From UBA7239 sp964509075 (GTDB lineage Bacteria > Pseudomonadota > Gammaproteobacteria > Pseudomonadales > UBA7239): a stretch of DNA of 64,000 nucleotides. The notes beneath the pieces are model-generated. The model ran no database searches. It was not told where the DNA came from and was given only the letters and a program-made list of their open reading frames with translations. A program made the translations under genes and the position numbers. The stretch is taken from NCBI GenBank assembly GCA_964509075.1, contig CAZDWC010000001.1, forward strand, positions 1-64,000, read 5' to 3'. This document shows positions 25,190-33,333 of this stretch, one piece after another (within the stretch, counting starts at the first letter, position 1; every line of letters starts with the position of its first letter).

Positions 25190-26230
25190 TTATTCATCCG
25201 TTTTTTGCTCCAACCGCCGTTTGGCATTGATCACCGCCTGATGCAGGCGCTGCTCCAGTACTGCTTTCGGGGGCAAGGTGGTCAGGTATTCGGCGACATG
25301 AATGCCCGCGCCATCCAGCTCCAGCAACTCGATTTGCTCCTGCTTTTTGCCCGTGCACAAGATAATGCCCAGCGGCGGATTCTCGTCGACTTCCTGTTCG
25401 TGTTTGGCCAGCCAGCGCAAATACAGCTCCATCTGCCCTTTGTATTCGGCCTTGAAGTTGCCCACTTTCAGATCAATGGCGATCAGGCGTTTCAGTTTGC
25501 GGTTGTAGAACAGCAAGTCGATGTAGAAATCATCGTCGTCGAGCTGGATGCGTTTTTGCCGGGCCACAAAACTGAAACCGCTGCCCAGCTCCAGCAGAAA
25601 GTGCTGCAACTCACGCAAAATGGCGTCTTCGAGATCTTTTTCAGCGTAGCTATCATTCAGCTCAAGAAAATCGAGCACGTAGGGATCTTTCAAGATCAGA
25701 TCCTGACTGAACTGGCCGCTGGCTCGCAGCGTGGTCAATTCTTGCAGGATGGTCTGATCTGGCTGCCGTGACAAGGCGGTACGTTCAAACAACTGTGAAT
25801 CGATGCGCTCGGTGAGCGTGCGCGTAGACCAGCGCTCTTGCAGTGCCATACTCAGGTAGAACTCGCGCTTGAGCGGGTCGGCAATCGGTACCAGACACTT
25901 GAAATGGCTCCAGCTCAATTGCGCAGACAGTGTCTGCGCAATCTGAAAATCGGGGAATACCTGGCTAAAACGCACCATTTGCTCAAGATTGCGGGTAGAC
26001 CAGCCGCGACCGTAATGCTGCGTCAGCTGTTGGGCCAGGCCGGCCATCACCTGCTGGCCATACCCGGCGCGCTCACCGCCCAGCACGTCATCGGCAATGC
26101 GTTTACCCACCTGCCAATACAGCAGGGTCAGTTCCACATTCACGGCCACCACGGCACGCTGCCGGGCCGCCTGTATCAGTTGCGCAATATCTGCAAACAG
26201 GGTGTTGTCGATGGGTGATGGTTGTTTCAT
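25190..26230 (-). CDS. DUF1016 family PDDEXK nuclease (YhcG-like) inside the hsd operon
   Basis: 346 residues. The N-terminal half is the DUF1016 N-domain (LLYWQVGKRIADDVL, YGRGWSTRNLEQMVRFSQVF, LSWSHFKCLV); the C-terminal half is a PD-(D/E)xK nuclease fold with DFYIDLLFYNRKLKRLIAID followed by LKVGNF, where the Asp and the D-L-K triad give the metal site. Its ATG overlaps the hsdS stop (ATGA, 26227-26230) and it ends 3 bp before hsdR, so it is translated as part of the restriction operon. YhcG-like proteins are often found beside type I systems; their exact role is not established. It could be an accessory nuclease, a solitary defence factor or a control element. Confidence 0.88.
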   Translation of the reverse strand: MKQPSPIDNTLFADIAQLIQAARQRAVVAVNVELTLLYWQVGKRIADDVLGGERAGYGQQVMAGLAQQLTQHYGRGWSTRNLEQMVRFSQVFPDFQIAQTLSAQLSWSHFKCLVPIADPLKREFYLSMALQERWSTRTLTERIDSQLFERTALSRQPDQTILQELTTLRASGQFSQDLILKDPYVLDFLELNDSYAEKDLEDAILRELQHFLLELGSGFSFVARQKRIQLDDDDFYIDLLFYNRKLKRLIAIDLKVGNFKAEYKGQMELYLRWLAKHEQEVDENPPLGIILCTGKKQEQIELLELDGAGIHVAEYLTTLPPKAVLEQRLHQAVINAKRRLEQKTDE

Positions 26231-27540
26231 GCAGCGACGTCCTTGTTAACGTCATTCCCGCGCAGGCGGGAATCCAGTGGCGCTTGCCAGTTTCTAACGT
26301 CGATCTTGCCGGTTACAGCAGCGGAGATTAATGCAGTGCGTCGTTCTTGCAATAAATTAACAAAGCTTTGGGCTTTCTCACCACTGTAGTTATACCTTTC
26401 TAGCGCTTCGTCCAAGTACGTGCATATGCCCTGTTGCTCTTCGAAATCAGGAAGACAGATTAGCGTCCCTAAGAAAGCACCGTGATTCAAATCAGGAATA
26501 GTTGTTGTTCCTGCCAGCATCAATAGATGGCTTTTAACTTCAGTAACTGTTAGGAAATAAACAAGGTAGTTTCTCAATACCATATTTTTATCATAATTAA
26601 CTTTAAAAAAGTTATTATGGAAAGCACCGGCAACATTTGTTACAACTTGTCCAGTAGCTCCTGTACGAGCAAGAAGAATATCCTCCTCCTCGCAAACAAC
26701 TCGCTTAGATGGCGAATGGATATATTCCTTATGTTCCGCTGTATCACCAGCGTTAATAGACTTTACCGTAATGTATTCAACACGATTTTCCCCGGCTTCA
26801 GAGAATCGATTTTCTTGAGGGATTTGCAAACCCTGCTGAAGGTGAGTGATACGCCTAAGTTGCATTACACTCCACCCCTCCGGAACTTCCCCCAACCACT
26901 CAACACCCGAATCTTTCATCTTGGCATTGGGGTTCAGGCCTTTGGTAACGGCATGGCTGATGACCGCTTGGCGTTTTTCTTTTAGCAGCTGGATGAGCTG
27001 TTGCTGTTTTTCGATCAGGGTGTCGATTTTGGCGGTTTCGTGGTCGAGGAATTCAACAATTTTCCGCTGATTTTCCCTATCTGGATAAGCAAAAGAAAGG
27101 GTCTTCCAATTCTCGAAATTAAGGCTTTCAATCGATACGCCATACCCTTTTAAGTTAGTAGCAGAATTACTGAGGCATAGAGCCAAATAATCTCTATCAA
27201 AACTTTCATTCAATGAAATTCTTTGCACCACATTTGAATAGATTGCATTCAAAACTGGCTTGTGAACATAAGGCGTTCCATTTCTCGTCAACAACAGATC
27301 ATTTTTACCCGTTCGCTTTACAGCGGGGAAACCCGTGTAATCCGATGACAAAGGTGTTCTATTGCATGTATAAAGTATTTCTTCTCCACCTCCCCAATAA
27401 TTTTTATCTATGACTTCACCAGCATTTGATTGAGTAAAAATATAAGCAAGGCGATTAACTGACCAAAAATTTGGGACGTCGCCAAGCCACTCAACCCCAG
27501 AATCCTTATATTCAGAATAAGGCTTGTATCTGCCCGCCAT
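26227..27540 (-). CDS. hsdS: Type I restriction enzyme, S (specificity) subunit
   Basis: Target-recognition subunit for both methylation and restriction. 437 residues with the usual two halves: each target recognition domain is preceded by the same lead-in (YKDSGVEWLGDVPNFWSV near residue 8 and MKDSGVEWLGEVPEGWSV near 208), and each is followed by a long helix (ETAKIDTLIEKQQQLIQLLK in the centre). The recognition domains look more AT-rich than the neighbouring hsd genes, common for this exchangeable part. The last residues, PLDSRLRGNDVNKDVAA, are encoded by a palindromic intergenic-type repeat (26254-26273) and are probably a recent C-terminal extension. One-base overlap with hsdM (TAATG). 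Confidence 0.93.
   Translation of the reverse strand: MAGRYKPYSEYKDSGVEWLGDVPNFWSVNRLAYIFTQSNAGEVIDKNYWGGGEEILYTCNRTPLSSDYTGFPAVKRTGKNDLLLTRNGTPYVHKPVLNAIYSNVVQRISLNESFDRDYLALCLSNSATNLKGYGVSIESLNFENWKTLSFAYPDRENQRKIVEFLDHETAKIDTLIEKQQQLIQLLKEKRQAVISHAVTKGLNPNAKMKDSGVEWLGEVPEGWSVMQLRRITHLQQGLQIPQENRFSEAGENRVEYITVKSINAGDTAEHKEYIHSPSKRVVCEEEDILLARTGATGQVVTNVAGAFHNNFFKVNYDKNMVLRNYLVYFLTVTEVKSHLLMLAGTTTIPDLNHGAFLGTLICLPDFEEQQGICTYLDEALERYNYSGEKAQSFVNLLQERRTALISAAVTGKIDVRNWQAPLDSRLRGNDVNKDVAA
26254..26273. repeat. Palindromic repeat of dRS3/REP type within the 3' end of hsdS
   Basis: ATTCCCGC (26254-26261), loop GCAG, GCGGGAAT (26266-26273): an 8-bp perfect stem that fits the pattern ATTCCC-N8-GGGAAT. 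Such repeats are normally intergenic. Read in the hsdS frame the region gives the peptide DSRLRGND, which I recognise as a frequent product of reading through these repeats. Confidence 0.85.
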
Positions 27541-29939
27541 TATGAATGCACCTCCTGCAGCAACTTCATAATCTCGGCACTCACCGCATCCAGATCTGCA
27601 TCAATCTCCACCAAATCCCTCGGCGGCTGATACTGGTAGAAATGGCGGTTGAAGGGAATCTCATAACCGACAATGCCGATTTCCTGATCTTTCTCATCCC
27701 GCTTGCTGGCATCAATCCAGGCATCCGGCACATGCGGCTGCACTTCTTTGAGGAAGTAGGCCTCGTTAATCGCATTCACTGATTTTGACGGGTCGAGGCT
27801 GACGTTCTCGTTGTCGCGCAGATCGCCATCGGCCTGATACTCCACCACCTCGCCATTGACTTCGAACAAGCCATATAGCGGGCTGGCCTTGGCCTTGTGA
27901 ATTTTCTTGATGACTTTCTCTGCCGCCGGGTTCTTCCAGCTCACCACATCGGTGATCTGTTTTTTCTCTTTGGCATCCAGCGCGATACCCGCTTTCTTGC
28001 AGGCAGCTTTCAGCGCATCATCAAAACCATTGAAATCATCGCATTGCGCGGTGCCGATGATGTTTTGCAGCGCACGCGCTTTCAGCAATACCTGCCGCTG
28101 ATCCAGCCAGGTTTTGCGCTCCAGCAGGTCTTTCACCTGCTTTTCTTTCAGGTCGGCAAAATGGGTTTTGAAGTAACGGCGGATGGCTTCTTCATGCTCG
28201 CTCAGCTCGCCGTAGTTGGGGCAGGGCTCTTTACCAGCCGCAGGCGCTTCGTCTGTCCAGGCTTTGCCTTCTTCGGTGGCGTACTCGTTGTAGATCCATT
28301 TCATGGCAGCATTCAGGCTGCCGGAGGCAAAACGCAACTCGGCAATGCGCTCATCCGTGAACTGGTACGAGAGCCGCAACGGGCGCTCGATGGTGATGCG
28401 GCGATAACCGAATTCATGCGTGGCGAAAATCTTGCTGGCGAAAGTTTTCGCGGCTTCTGTTTTCGGGTTGGCCGATTGCCTGCCACGATTGCTCTTTTGC
28501 GCGGCCTGTTTGTCCAGCGCGTAAGGCTCGACTTCTTCAAATGCACCGAAGCAGCGGATGACGGTGGTGATATCCGTTTCATCCATTTCGTGGCGCTTGG
28601 AGCCAAGCGACTTGCGCATCTTGCTGCACAGGTTCACGCCGTTGATCAGCTGCACCTTGCCTTTGCGTTCTTTGGCTTTCTTGTTCGACAGCACCCAGAC
28701 ATATGTGGCAATGCCGGTGTTGTAGAACATATCCGTAGGCAGCGCGACTATCGCTTCCAGCAAATCCGCTTCGAGAATGTAGCGGCGGATTTCCGATTCG
28801 CCGGAGCCGGCGCCGCCGGTAAACAACGGTGAGCCGTTGAGGATAATGCCGATGCGGGCACCGGTCGCTCCCGGCATCGTGCCTCCCGCGACACTTGTGC
28901 GTCCCTGCTCATCGCCGTCGTTCGGCCTCAGTTTGCTGATCAGATGCAGCAGGAACAGCAGCGAACCGTCGCTGACGCGCGGCAAACCGGGGCCGAAGCG
29001 CCCTGAGAATCCTTTCAGGCTGTGTTCGTCATTGATCTCTTGTTCGATTTTTTTCCAGTCCACACCAAATGGCGGGTTGGACAGCATGTAGTCGAATTTG
29101 TCGGCGTAGAGCTGGTCATTGGACAGCGTGTTGCCGAGCTTGATGTTGGAGACATCCTGGCCCTTGATCAGCATGTCCGCCTTACAGATGGCGTAACTCT
29201 CCGGGTTCAGTTCCTGCCCGAAGGCGCGCATCACCGCTTGCGGGTTCAGCTCGTGCACATACTCCATACCGGAAGACAGAAAGCCGCCGGTACCGGCGGT
29301 GGGATCGTAAATGGTGCGGATAATGCCGGGCTTGGTGAGGGCATCATCATCTTCCATGAACACCAGCGAGGTGGTGAGGCGCACGATGTCGCGCGGGGTG
29401 AAATGCTCCCCGGCGGTTTCATTCGAGCTTTCCGCAAAGCGGCGGATCAACTCTTCAAACACCAGACCCATTTCATGGTTGGAGATGGCCGTGGGGCTGA
29501 GATCGGTGGTGCGCACCTTCTGCACGATCTTGTAGAGCAGGTTGGCATCGTTCAGCTGGCCGAGAAACTCGCCAAACTTGAAGTGCTCGAAAATCTCGCG
29601 CGCATCTTTGGAGAAGCCCTGAATATAGGATTCCAGGTTGGCCTTGATGCCGGCTTCGCCCAGCTTGGAGAGATCCATCTTCGAGGTATTGAAGAAAGAC
29701 AAGCCACCGGTAGCACGCAGCAACAGCTTCTCCTGGCCTTCTTCCGGCAGGTTCATCGCTTTGACTTTCTCGTACTCCGCCAGCACTTGTGCCTTGGTAG
29801 GTTCCAGCACGCATTCCAGACGGCGCAACAAGGTGAACGGCAGGATGACGCGACCGTACTGGCTCTGCTTGAAATCCCCGCGCAGCAGATCTGCCAGAGA
29901 CCAGATATAGGCCGCGAGATTGTTGGAAGCTTGTGACAT
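27540..29939 (-). CDS. hsdM: Type I restriction enzyme, M (DNA adenine methyltransferase) subunit
   Basis: N6-adenine methyltransferase subunit that protects host DNA and forms the core of the restriction complex. The start at 29939 (MSQASNNLAAYIWSLADLLR) has AAGGA ten bases upstream and matches the family; an in-frame Met 11 codons earlier is unlikely. The N-terminal helical domain HsdM_N is followed by the SAM motif DPTAGTGGFLSS and the catalytic motif IV LSNPPFGVDW. 799 residues is long for HsdM (about 500 is usual); the extra part is a C-terminal extension from about residue 480 on (Lys/Glu/Ala-rich), seen in one large-HsdM subgroup. First gene of the operon. Confidence 0.94.
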   Translation of the reverse strand: MSQASNNLAAYIWSLADLLRGDFKQSQYGRVILPFTLLRRLECVLEPTKAQVLAEYEKVKAMNLPEEGQEKLLLRATGGLSFFNTSKMDLSKLGEAGIKANLESYIQGFSKDAREIFEHFKFGEFLGQLNDANLLYKIVQKVRTTDLSPTAISNHEMGLVFEELIRRFAESSNETAGEHFTPRDIVRLTTSLVFMEDDDALTKPGIIRTIYDPTAGTGGFLSSGMEYVHELNPQAVMRAFGQELNPESYAICKADMLIKGQDVSNIKLGNTLSNDQLYADKFDYMLSNPPFGVDWKKIEQEINDEHSLKGFSGRFGPGLPRVSDGSLLFLLHLISKLRPNDGDEQGRTSVAGGTMPGATGARIGIILNGSPLFTGGAGSGESEIRRYILEADLLEAIVALPTDMFYNTGIATYVWVLSNKKAKERKGKVQLINGVNLCSKMRKSLGSKRHEMDETDITTVIRCFGAFEEVEPYALDKQAAQKSNRGRQSANPKTEAAKTFASKIFATHEFGYRRITIERPLRLSYQFTDERIAELRFASGSLNAAMKWIYNEYATEEGKAWTDEAPAAGKEPCPNYGELSEHEEAIRRYFKTHFADLKEKQVKDLLERKTWLDQRQVLLKARALQNIIGTAQCDDFNGFDDALKAACKKAGIALDAKEKKQITDVVSWKNPAAEKVIKKIHKAKASPLYGLFEVNGEVVEYQADGDLRDNENVSLDPSKSVNAINEAYFLKEVQPHVPDAWIDASKRDEKDQEIGIVGYEIPFNRHFYQYQPPRDLVEIDADLDAVSAEIMKLLQEVHS

Positions 29940-29994
29940 GGATGGAAATTCCTTGTACGGCAATAGTGGCAATGGTCGCCAGAAGTTGTGCGCG

Positions 29995-30023
29995 ATTATG
30001 GCGGTTGCAGGCGGGAGTGGCCA
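29995..30023 (-). promoter_or_regulatory. Candidate promoter of the hsd operon
   Basis: On the minus strand TGGCCA (30023-30018) and CATAAT (30000-29995) are 17 bp apart, with the hsdM start 56 bp downstream of the -10 box. The -35 box matches only four of six consensus bases. Confidence 0.4.
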
Positions 30024-30047
30024 CTGGTCATGGAAAACCGCTGGGCA

Positions 30048-30086
30048 TAAAAAAAGCCGGAACCCTCTGCAGGTGTTCCGGCTTTT
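30048..30086 (-). terminator. Rho-independent terminator after tRNA-Ala
   Basis: Arms AAAAGCCGGAAC (30052-30063) and GTTCCGGCTTTT (30075-30086), 11-nt loop. On the minus strand the stem is followed by a run of seven T (complement of 30049-30055), so it ends the tRNA-Ala transcript before the hsd promoter. Confidence 0.9.
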
Positions 30087-30109
30087 CTGGTACTGGCTGT
30101 ACCTTCATT

Positions 30110-30185
<76 letters not shown>

Positions 30186-30197
30186 AAAAGAGGCGGC

Positions 30198-30226
30198 ATT
30201 CTATGAACCGCCTGCCGGGCTGTCAA
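30198..30226 (-). promoter_or_regulatory. Strong stable-RNA promoter for tRNA-Ala
   Basis: Minus strand TTGACA (30226-30221), 17-bp spacer, TAGAAT (30203-30198). The following discriminator GCCGCC is GC-rich, as in stringently controlled rRNA/tRNA promoters. The expected start is about 5 nt upstream of the tRNA 5' end. Confidence 0.8.
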
Positions 30227-30242
30227 GGAAATGCGCAGCGGT

Positions 30243-31712
30243 TTACAGGATGTTTTCCAGGCGCTGCACGATGGTCTTCAGCACCTTGATGCGCGCATAG
30301 CGTTTGTCCTCGGCTTCCACCAGTGTCCACGGTGCGTGCTCGGTGCTGGTGCGGTCCACCATGTCGGTCACGGCGCTTTCGTAGGCGGGCCATTGCTTGC
30401 GGTTGCGCCAATCCTCCTCGGTGATCTTGTAGCGCTTGAAGCCTGTGGCCTCGCGCTCCTTGAAGCGGCGCATCTGTTCGTCGGGGCTGATGTGCAGCCA
30501 GAACTTGATGACTTCGGTGCCGCGTTCGTGCATCTGCTCCTCGAATTCGTTGATCTCGGTGTAGCCGCGCATCCAGTCGGTTTCCGAGCAGAAACCTTCC
30601 ACGCGCTCCACCAGCACGCGCCCGTACCAGGAGCGATCGAAGATGGCGATATGCCCGGCCTTGGGTACGTGTTTCCAGAAGCGCCATAAATAAGGATGAC
30701 GACGTTCCTCATCGCTGGGAGCGGCAATGGGGACGATGTGGTAGCTGCGGGCGTCGAGCGCTGAAGTGATGCGGCGGATGGCGCCGCCTTTGCCGGCGGC
30801 ATCCCAGCCTTCGAATACCAGTGCTAGCGAGCGGTCGCGGAATTTCTCGTGGCGCACCGCCTGGTTGAGGCGGCCTTGCAGATCCAGCAACTGCTTTTCG
30901 TATTTGGCCTTGGTCAGGGATTTGCTGGTGTCCAGTGTGCCGAGGATGTGCACGCCGTCGGCAGGCGGGGCAGGGCGCACGGCGACGGATGGCGATGGCT
31001 TCGGCGCATGCCCCGGTTTCAGGGCATTGAGCACGGCATTGCCGACGGTGATGTGCCGGTAGTTGGGGTCGGCGCCGGGGATGATGTTCCAGGGCGCGAA
31101 ATCGGTGCTGGTCTCGCGCAGGGCGCGCGAGGACACCTTGGCGAAGCGGTCGTACATGCCGAAGCGCTCCCAGTCCATGTCGGTGACGCGCCAGCTCTGC
31201 TGTTTGTCCTTGGACAGGGTCTTCAGGCGTTTTTCCTGCTGGGCCTTGGAGAGATGAAACCAGAGTTTCAGCAGCACCCAGCCTTCATCGGCCAGCATGC
31301 GCTCCATCTGGCAGATGCGCGCCAGCGCCGCGTCCATTTCGCTGCGGGACATTTTCTTGTAGGCGTGCTGCAGGATGGGCAGTGAATGCCAGGAACCGAA
31401 ATGCACGCCGATCTTGCCTTTCGGCGGCAGGCGGCGAAAGTGGCGGTAGTACTCGGGGCGGGCGCGCTCTTCGTCACTGGGTGCGCCGAGCGCGTGAATA
31501 TCGAGATGGCGCGGATCGAGCCAGCTCGACAGCAGGTTCACGGTATCGCCCTTGCCGGCGCCATCCACGCCGCCGACGATGATCAACAGTGAGCGATCTT
31601 TCTTTTCCAGCAGATCGAATTGGGCATCCAGCAGGGCCTCACGCAGCAGCGGTGCCTGCAGGTCATATTCCTTGCCGGACAGTTTGTGTTTGAGTTCAGC
31701 GGATTCGAACAT
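30243..31712 (-). CDS. pap: Polyphosphate:AMP phosphotransferase (PPK2 class II, tandem domains)
   Basis: Transfers phosphate from polyphosphate to AMP to give ADP. 489 residues with two PPK2 domains. The first (about 1-245) has Walker A GGVDGAGKGD and the lid-type RRLPPKGKIGVHFGSWH; the second (about 265-489) has EGWDAAGKGGAIRRI and KHVPKAGHIAIFDRSWYGRV. Tandem domains of about this size mark the AMP-phosphorylating class (Acinetobacter Pap type) rather than the single-domain ADP/GDP kinases. In that class catalysis resides in the C-terminal domain, which is intact here. It is alone on its strand. Confidence 0.9.
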   Translation of the reverse strand: MFESAELKHKLSGKEYDLQAPLLREALLDAQFDLLEKKDRSLLIIVGGVDGAGKGDTVNLLSSWLDPRHLDIHALGAPSDEERARPEYYRHFRRLPPKGKIGVHFGSWHSLPILQHAYKKMSRSEMDAALARICQMERMLADEGWVLLKLWFHLSKAQQEKRLKTLSKDKQQSWRVTDMDWERFGMYDRFAKVSSRALRETSTDFAPWNIIPGADPNYRHITVGNAVLNALKPGHAPKPSPSVAVRPAPPADGVHILGTLDTSKSLTKAKYEKQLLDLQGRLNQAVRHEKFRDRSLALVFEGWDAAGKGGAIRRITSALDARSYHIVPIAAPSDEERRHPYLWRFWKHVPKAGHIAIFDRSWYGRVLVERVEGFCSETDWMRGYTEINEFEEQMHERGTEVIKFWLHISPDEQMRRFKEREATGFKRYKITEEDWRNRKQWPAYESAVTDMVDRTSTEHAPWTLVEAEDKRYARIKVLKTIVQRLENIL

Positions 31713-31882
31713 GGCAAAGCTCCCGATAGTTCTCGCTTCATGATAAGCCGATGCTGATGGCGCTCATTGATGCAGGTTAACCTCTTTTATTCGTGAAACA
31801 GCTCATGCGCCTCAATATGGTGCGCCAGACGGAGGCGGTGCCGATGTGATGTGCAACAGAAAAGACGTTGGCGTCTCATTAA

Positions 31883-31899
31883 TGCGCGTTAGCGGTGCG
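31883..31899 (+). promoter_or_regulatory. NtrC-like binding site upstream of nrtA
   Basis: TGCGCGTTAGCGGTGCG, 17 bp, compared with the known NtrC pattern TGCACC-N5-GGTGCA: the right half fits well and the left half has two mismatches. Its centre is about 108 bp upstream of the start expected from the sigma-54 promoter, a typical enhancer distance. Confidence 0.35.
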
Positions 31900-31971
31900 T
31901 TTTGCCGGGCAGATTTGCAAAATGTGCGTCGCGACGGCGCGTAACGGTGCAAAGTCACACAAAAAACAGGA

Positions 31972-31989
31972 TTGGCACAGCCCCTGCAA
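31972..31989 (+). promoter_or_regulatory. Sigma-54 promoter of the nrt operon
   Basis: TTGGCACAGCCCCTGCAAA: the -24 GG and -12 GC are separated by exactly 10 bases, and TGGCAC is the full -24 consensus; the -12 box is CTGCA instead of TTGCA. Transcription would start near 31999, 38 bp before the nrtA start codon. Confidence 0.75.
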
Positions 31990-32036
31990 AGGACGAGAAG
32001 AATTTCCCGTTCCCCTGCTGATGTTGAGGTCTGTGT

Positions 32037-33308
32037 ATGAGCTGTGATGATATGAAAACTGATGGTGTTGATCTGCCTTCACGCCGCAAATTCCTGCGCA
32101 ATTCGATTTTGATGGCGGGTGCCGTGGGTGCCGGCAGTATGCTGGGTGGTTTTTCTACCGGAGCCTGGGCCGCCGGCAGTGATGCGCCGGAAATCACGGA
32201 AGTGAAAGTGGGTTTTATTCCGTTAACGGATTGTGCCTCGGTGGTTGTGGCATCGGAAATGGGTTTCGACAAGAAGTACGGTATCAAGATCACGCCATCC
32301 AAGGAGGCTTCATGGGCCGGCGTGCGCGAGAAACTCACCAACGGTGAGCTGCATGCTTCTCATGTGTTGTATGGCCTTGTGTACGGCGTGCATCTCGGTG
32401 TGGGCGGCCCGCAGAAAGACATGGCGGTGTTGATGAACCTGAACAACAACGGCCAGGCTATTACGCTCTCCAGTCAGTTGCTGGAGAAAGGCGTGAAAGA
32501 TGGTGCTTCCTTGAAAAAAATTATCAGCAGCAAGGATCGGGAATACACCTTTGCCCAGACATTCCCGACAGGCACGCACGCCATGTGGTTGTACTACTGG
32601 CTCGCAGCGAATGGCATTGATCCGTTCAAGGATGTGAAAAGCATTGTCGTGCCACCGCCGCAAATGGTAGCGAACATGCGTGTCGGTAATATGGACGGCT
32701 ATTGCGTGGGCGAGCCATGGAATGCGCGTGCCGTGGCGGACAAGATCGGTTTTACCGTGAACACCACACAGGACATCTGGACCGATCACCCGGAAAAAGT
32801 GCTGGGCTGCACGGCAGAGTTTGCACAGAAAAATCCCAACACGGCACGTGCATTGATCATGGCAGTGCTGGAAGCCTCCATGTACATCGACGACATGAAA
32901 AACCGCGCTGCAGTTGCAACACTGATTGCGCAGAAGTCTTACGTCAATGCGCCGGAAGAAGTGATTGCCGGCCGTTTTGTCGGTGACTACGACAACGGTG
33001 CCGGCAAGACCTGGAAAGATCCGAATTTCATGAAGTTCTTCAATGGCGGCCAGACCAATTATCCGTATCTGTCTGACGGCATGTGGTTCCTTACGCAGCA
33101 TAAGCGTTGGGGATTGTTGCCATCCGAACCGGATTATCTTGCAGTGGCGAAAAAAGTGAACCAGATCGATTTGTACACGCAGGCGGCCACGCAATTGAAA
33201 GTGGCGCTGCCGTCATCGCCGATGCGCAGCAGCACATTGATGGACGGCAAACTGTGGGATGGCAGCAATCCTGGCGCTTATGCAGCAAGTTTTGCCATCA
33301 AGGCCTGA
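32037..33308 (+). CDS. nrtA: ABC transporter nitrate-binding protein NrtA-like, Tat-exported
   Basis: Periplasmic solute-binding protein of a nitrate/nitrite ABC importer. 423 residues. The N-terminus has a twin-arginine signal, PSRRKFLRNSILMAGAVGAG, cleaved near GAWA-AG, so it is probably exported folded by Tat. The mature part has the NrtA/CmpA features VKVGFIPLTDCASVVVASEM, HASHVLYGLVYGVHLG and NMDGYCVGEPWNARAV. A GAGG ribosome site precedes the ATG. First gene of nrtA-nrtB-nrtD, under the sigma-54 promoter. Nitrate is preferred over bicarbonate, cyanate or taurine as substrate by overall similarity and likely NtrC control, but this is inference. Confidence 0.9.
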   Translation: MSCDDMKTDGVDLPSRRKFLRNSILMAGAVGAGSMLGGFSTGAWAAGSDAPEITEVKVGFIPLTDCASVVVASEMGFDKKYGIKITPSKEASWAGVREKLTNGELHASHVLYGLVYGVHLGVGGPQKDMAVLMNLNNNGQAITLSSQLLEKGVKDGASLKKIISSKDREYTFAQTFPTGTHAMWLYYWLAANGIDPFKDVKSIVVPPPQMVANMRVGNMDGYCVGEPWNARAVADKIGFTVNTTQDIWTDHPEKVLGCTAEFAQKNPNTARALIMAVLEASMYIDDMKNRAAVATLIAQKSYVNAPEEVIAGRFVGDYDNGAGKTWKDPNFMKFFNGGQTNYPYLSDGMWFLTQHKRWGLLPSEPDYLAVAKKVNQIDLYTQAATQLKVALPSSPMRSSTLMDGKLWDGSNPGAYAASFAIKA

Positions 33309-33333
33309 AATCGTCGTGAGTGAGGTAGTTGAG

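Larger units (their letters stand above)
31713..32036. other. Intergenic regulatory region between pap and nrtA
   Basis: 324 bp without a convincing gene, between divergently oriented pap and nrtA. It holds the sigma-54 promoter and an NtrC-like site described separately, plus several GGTGC-containing half sites (for example at 31937-31950) that may be further weak activator sites. Confidence 0.8.

Noticed and set aside
30191..30213. AGGCGG/CCGCCT inverted repeat as a terminator of pap
   Set aside because: It coincides with the -10 box and discriminator of the tRNA-Ala promoter and lacks a proper U-run.
31821..31842. Second NtrC site (TGCGCC ... GGTGC) upstream of nrtA
   Set aside because: The half sites are too far apart for the 17-bp NtrC pattern.
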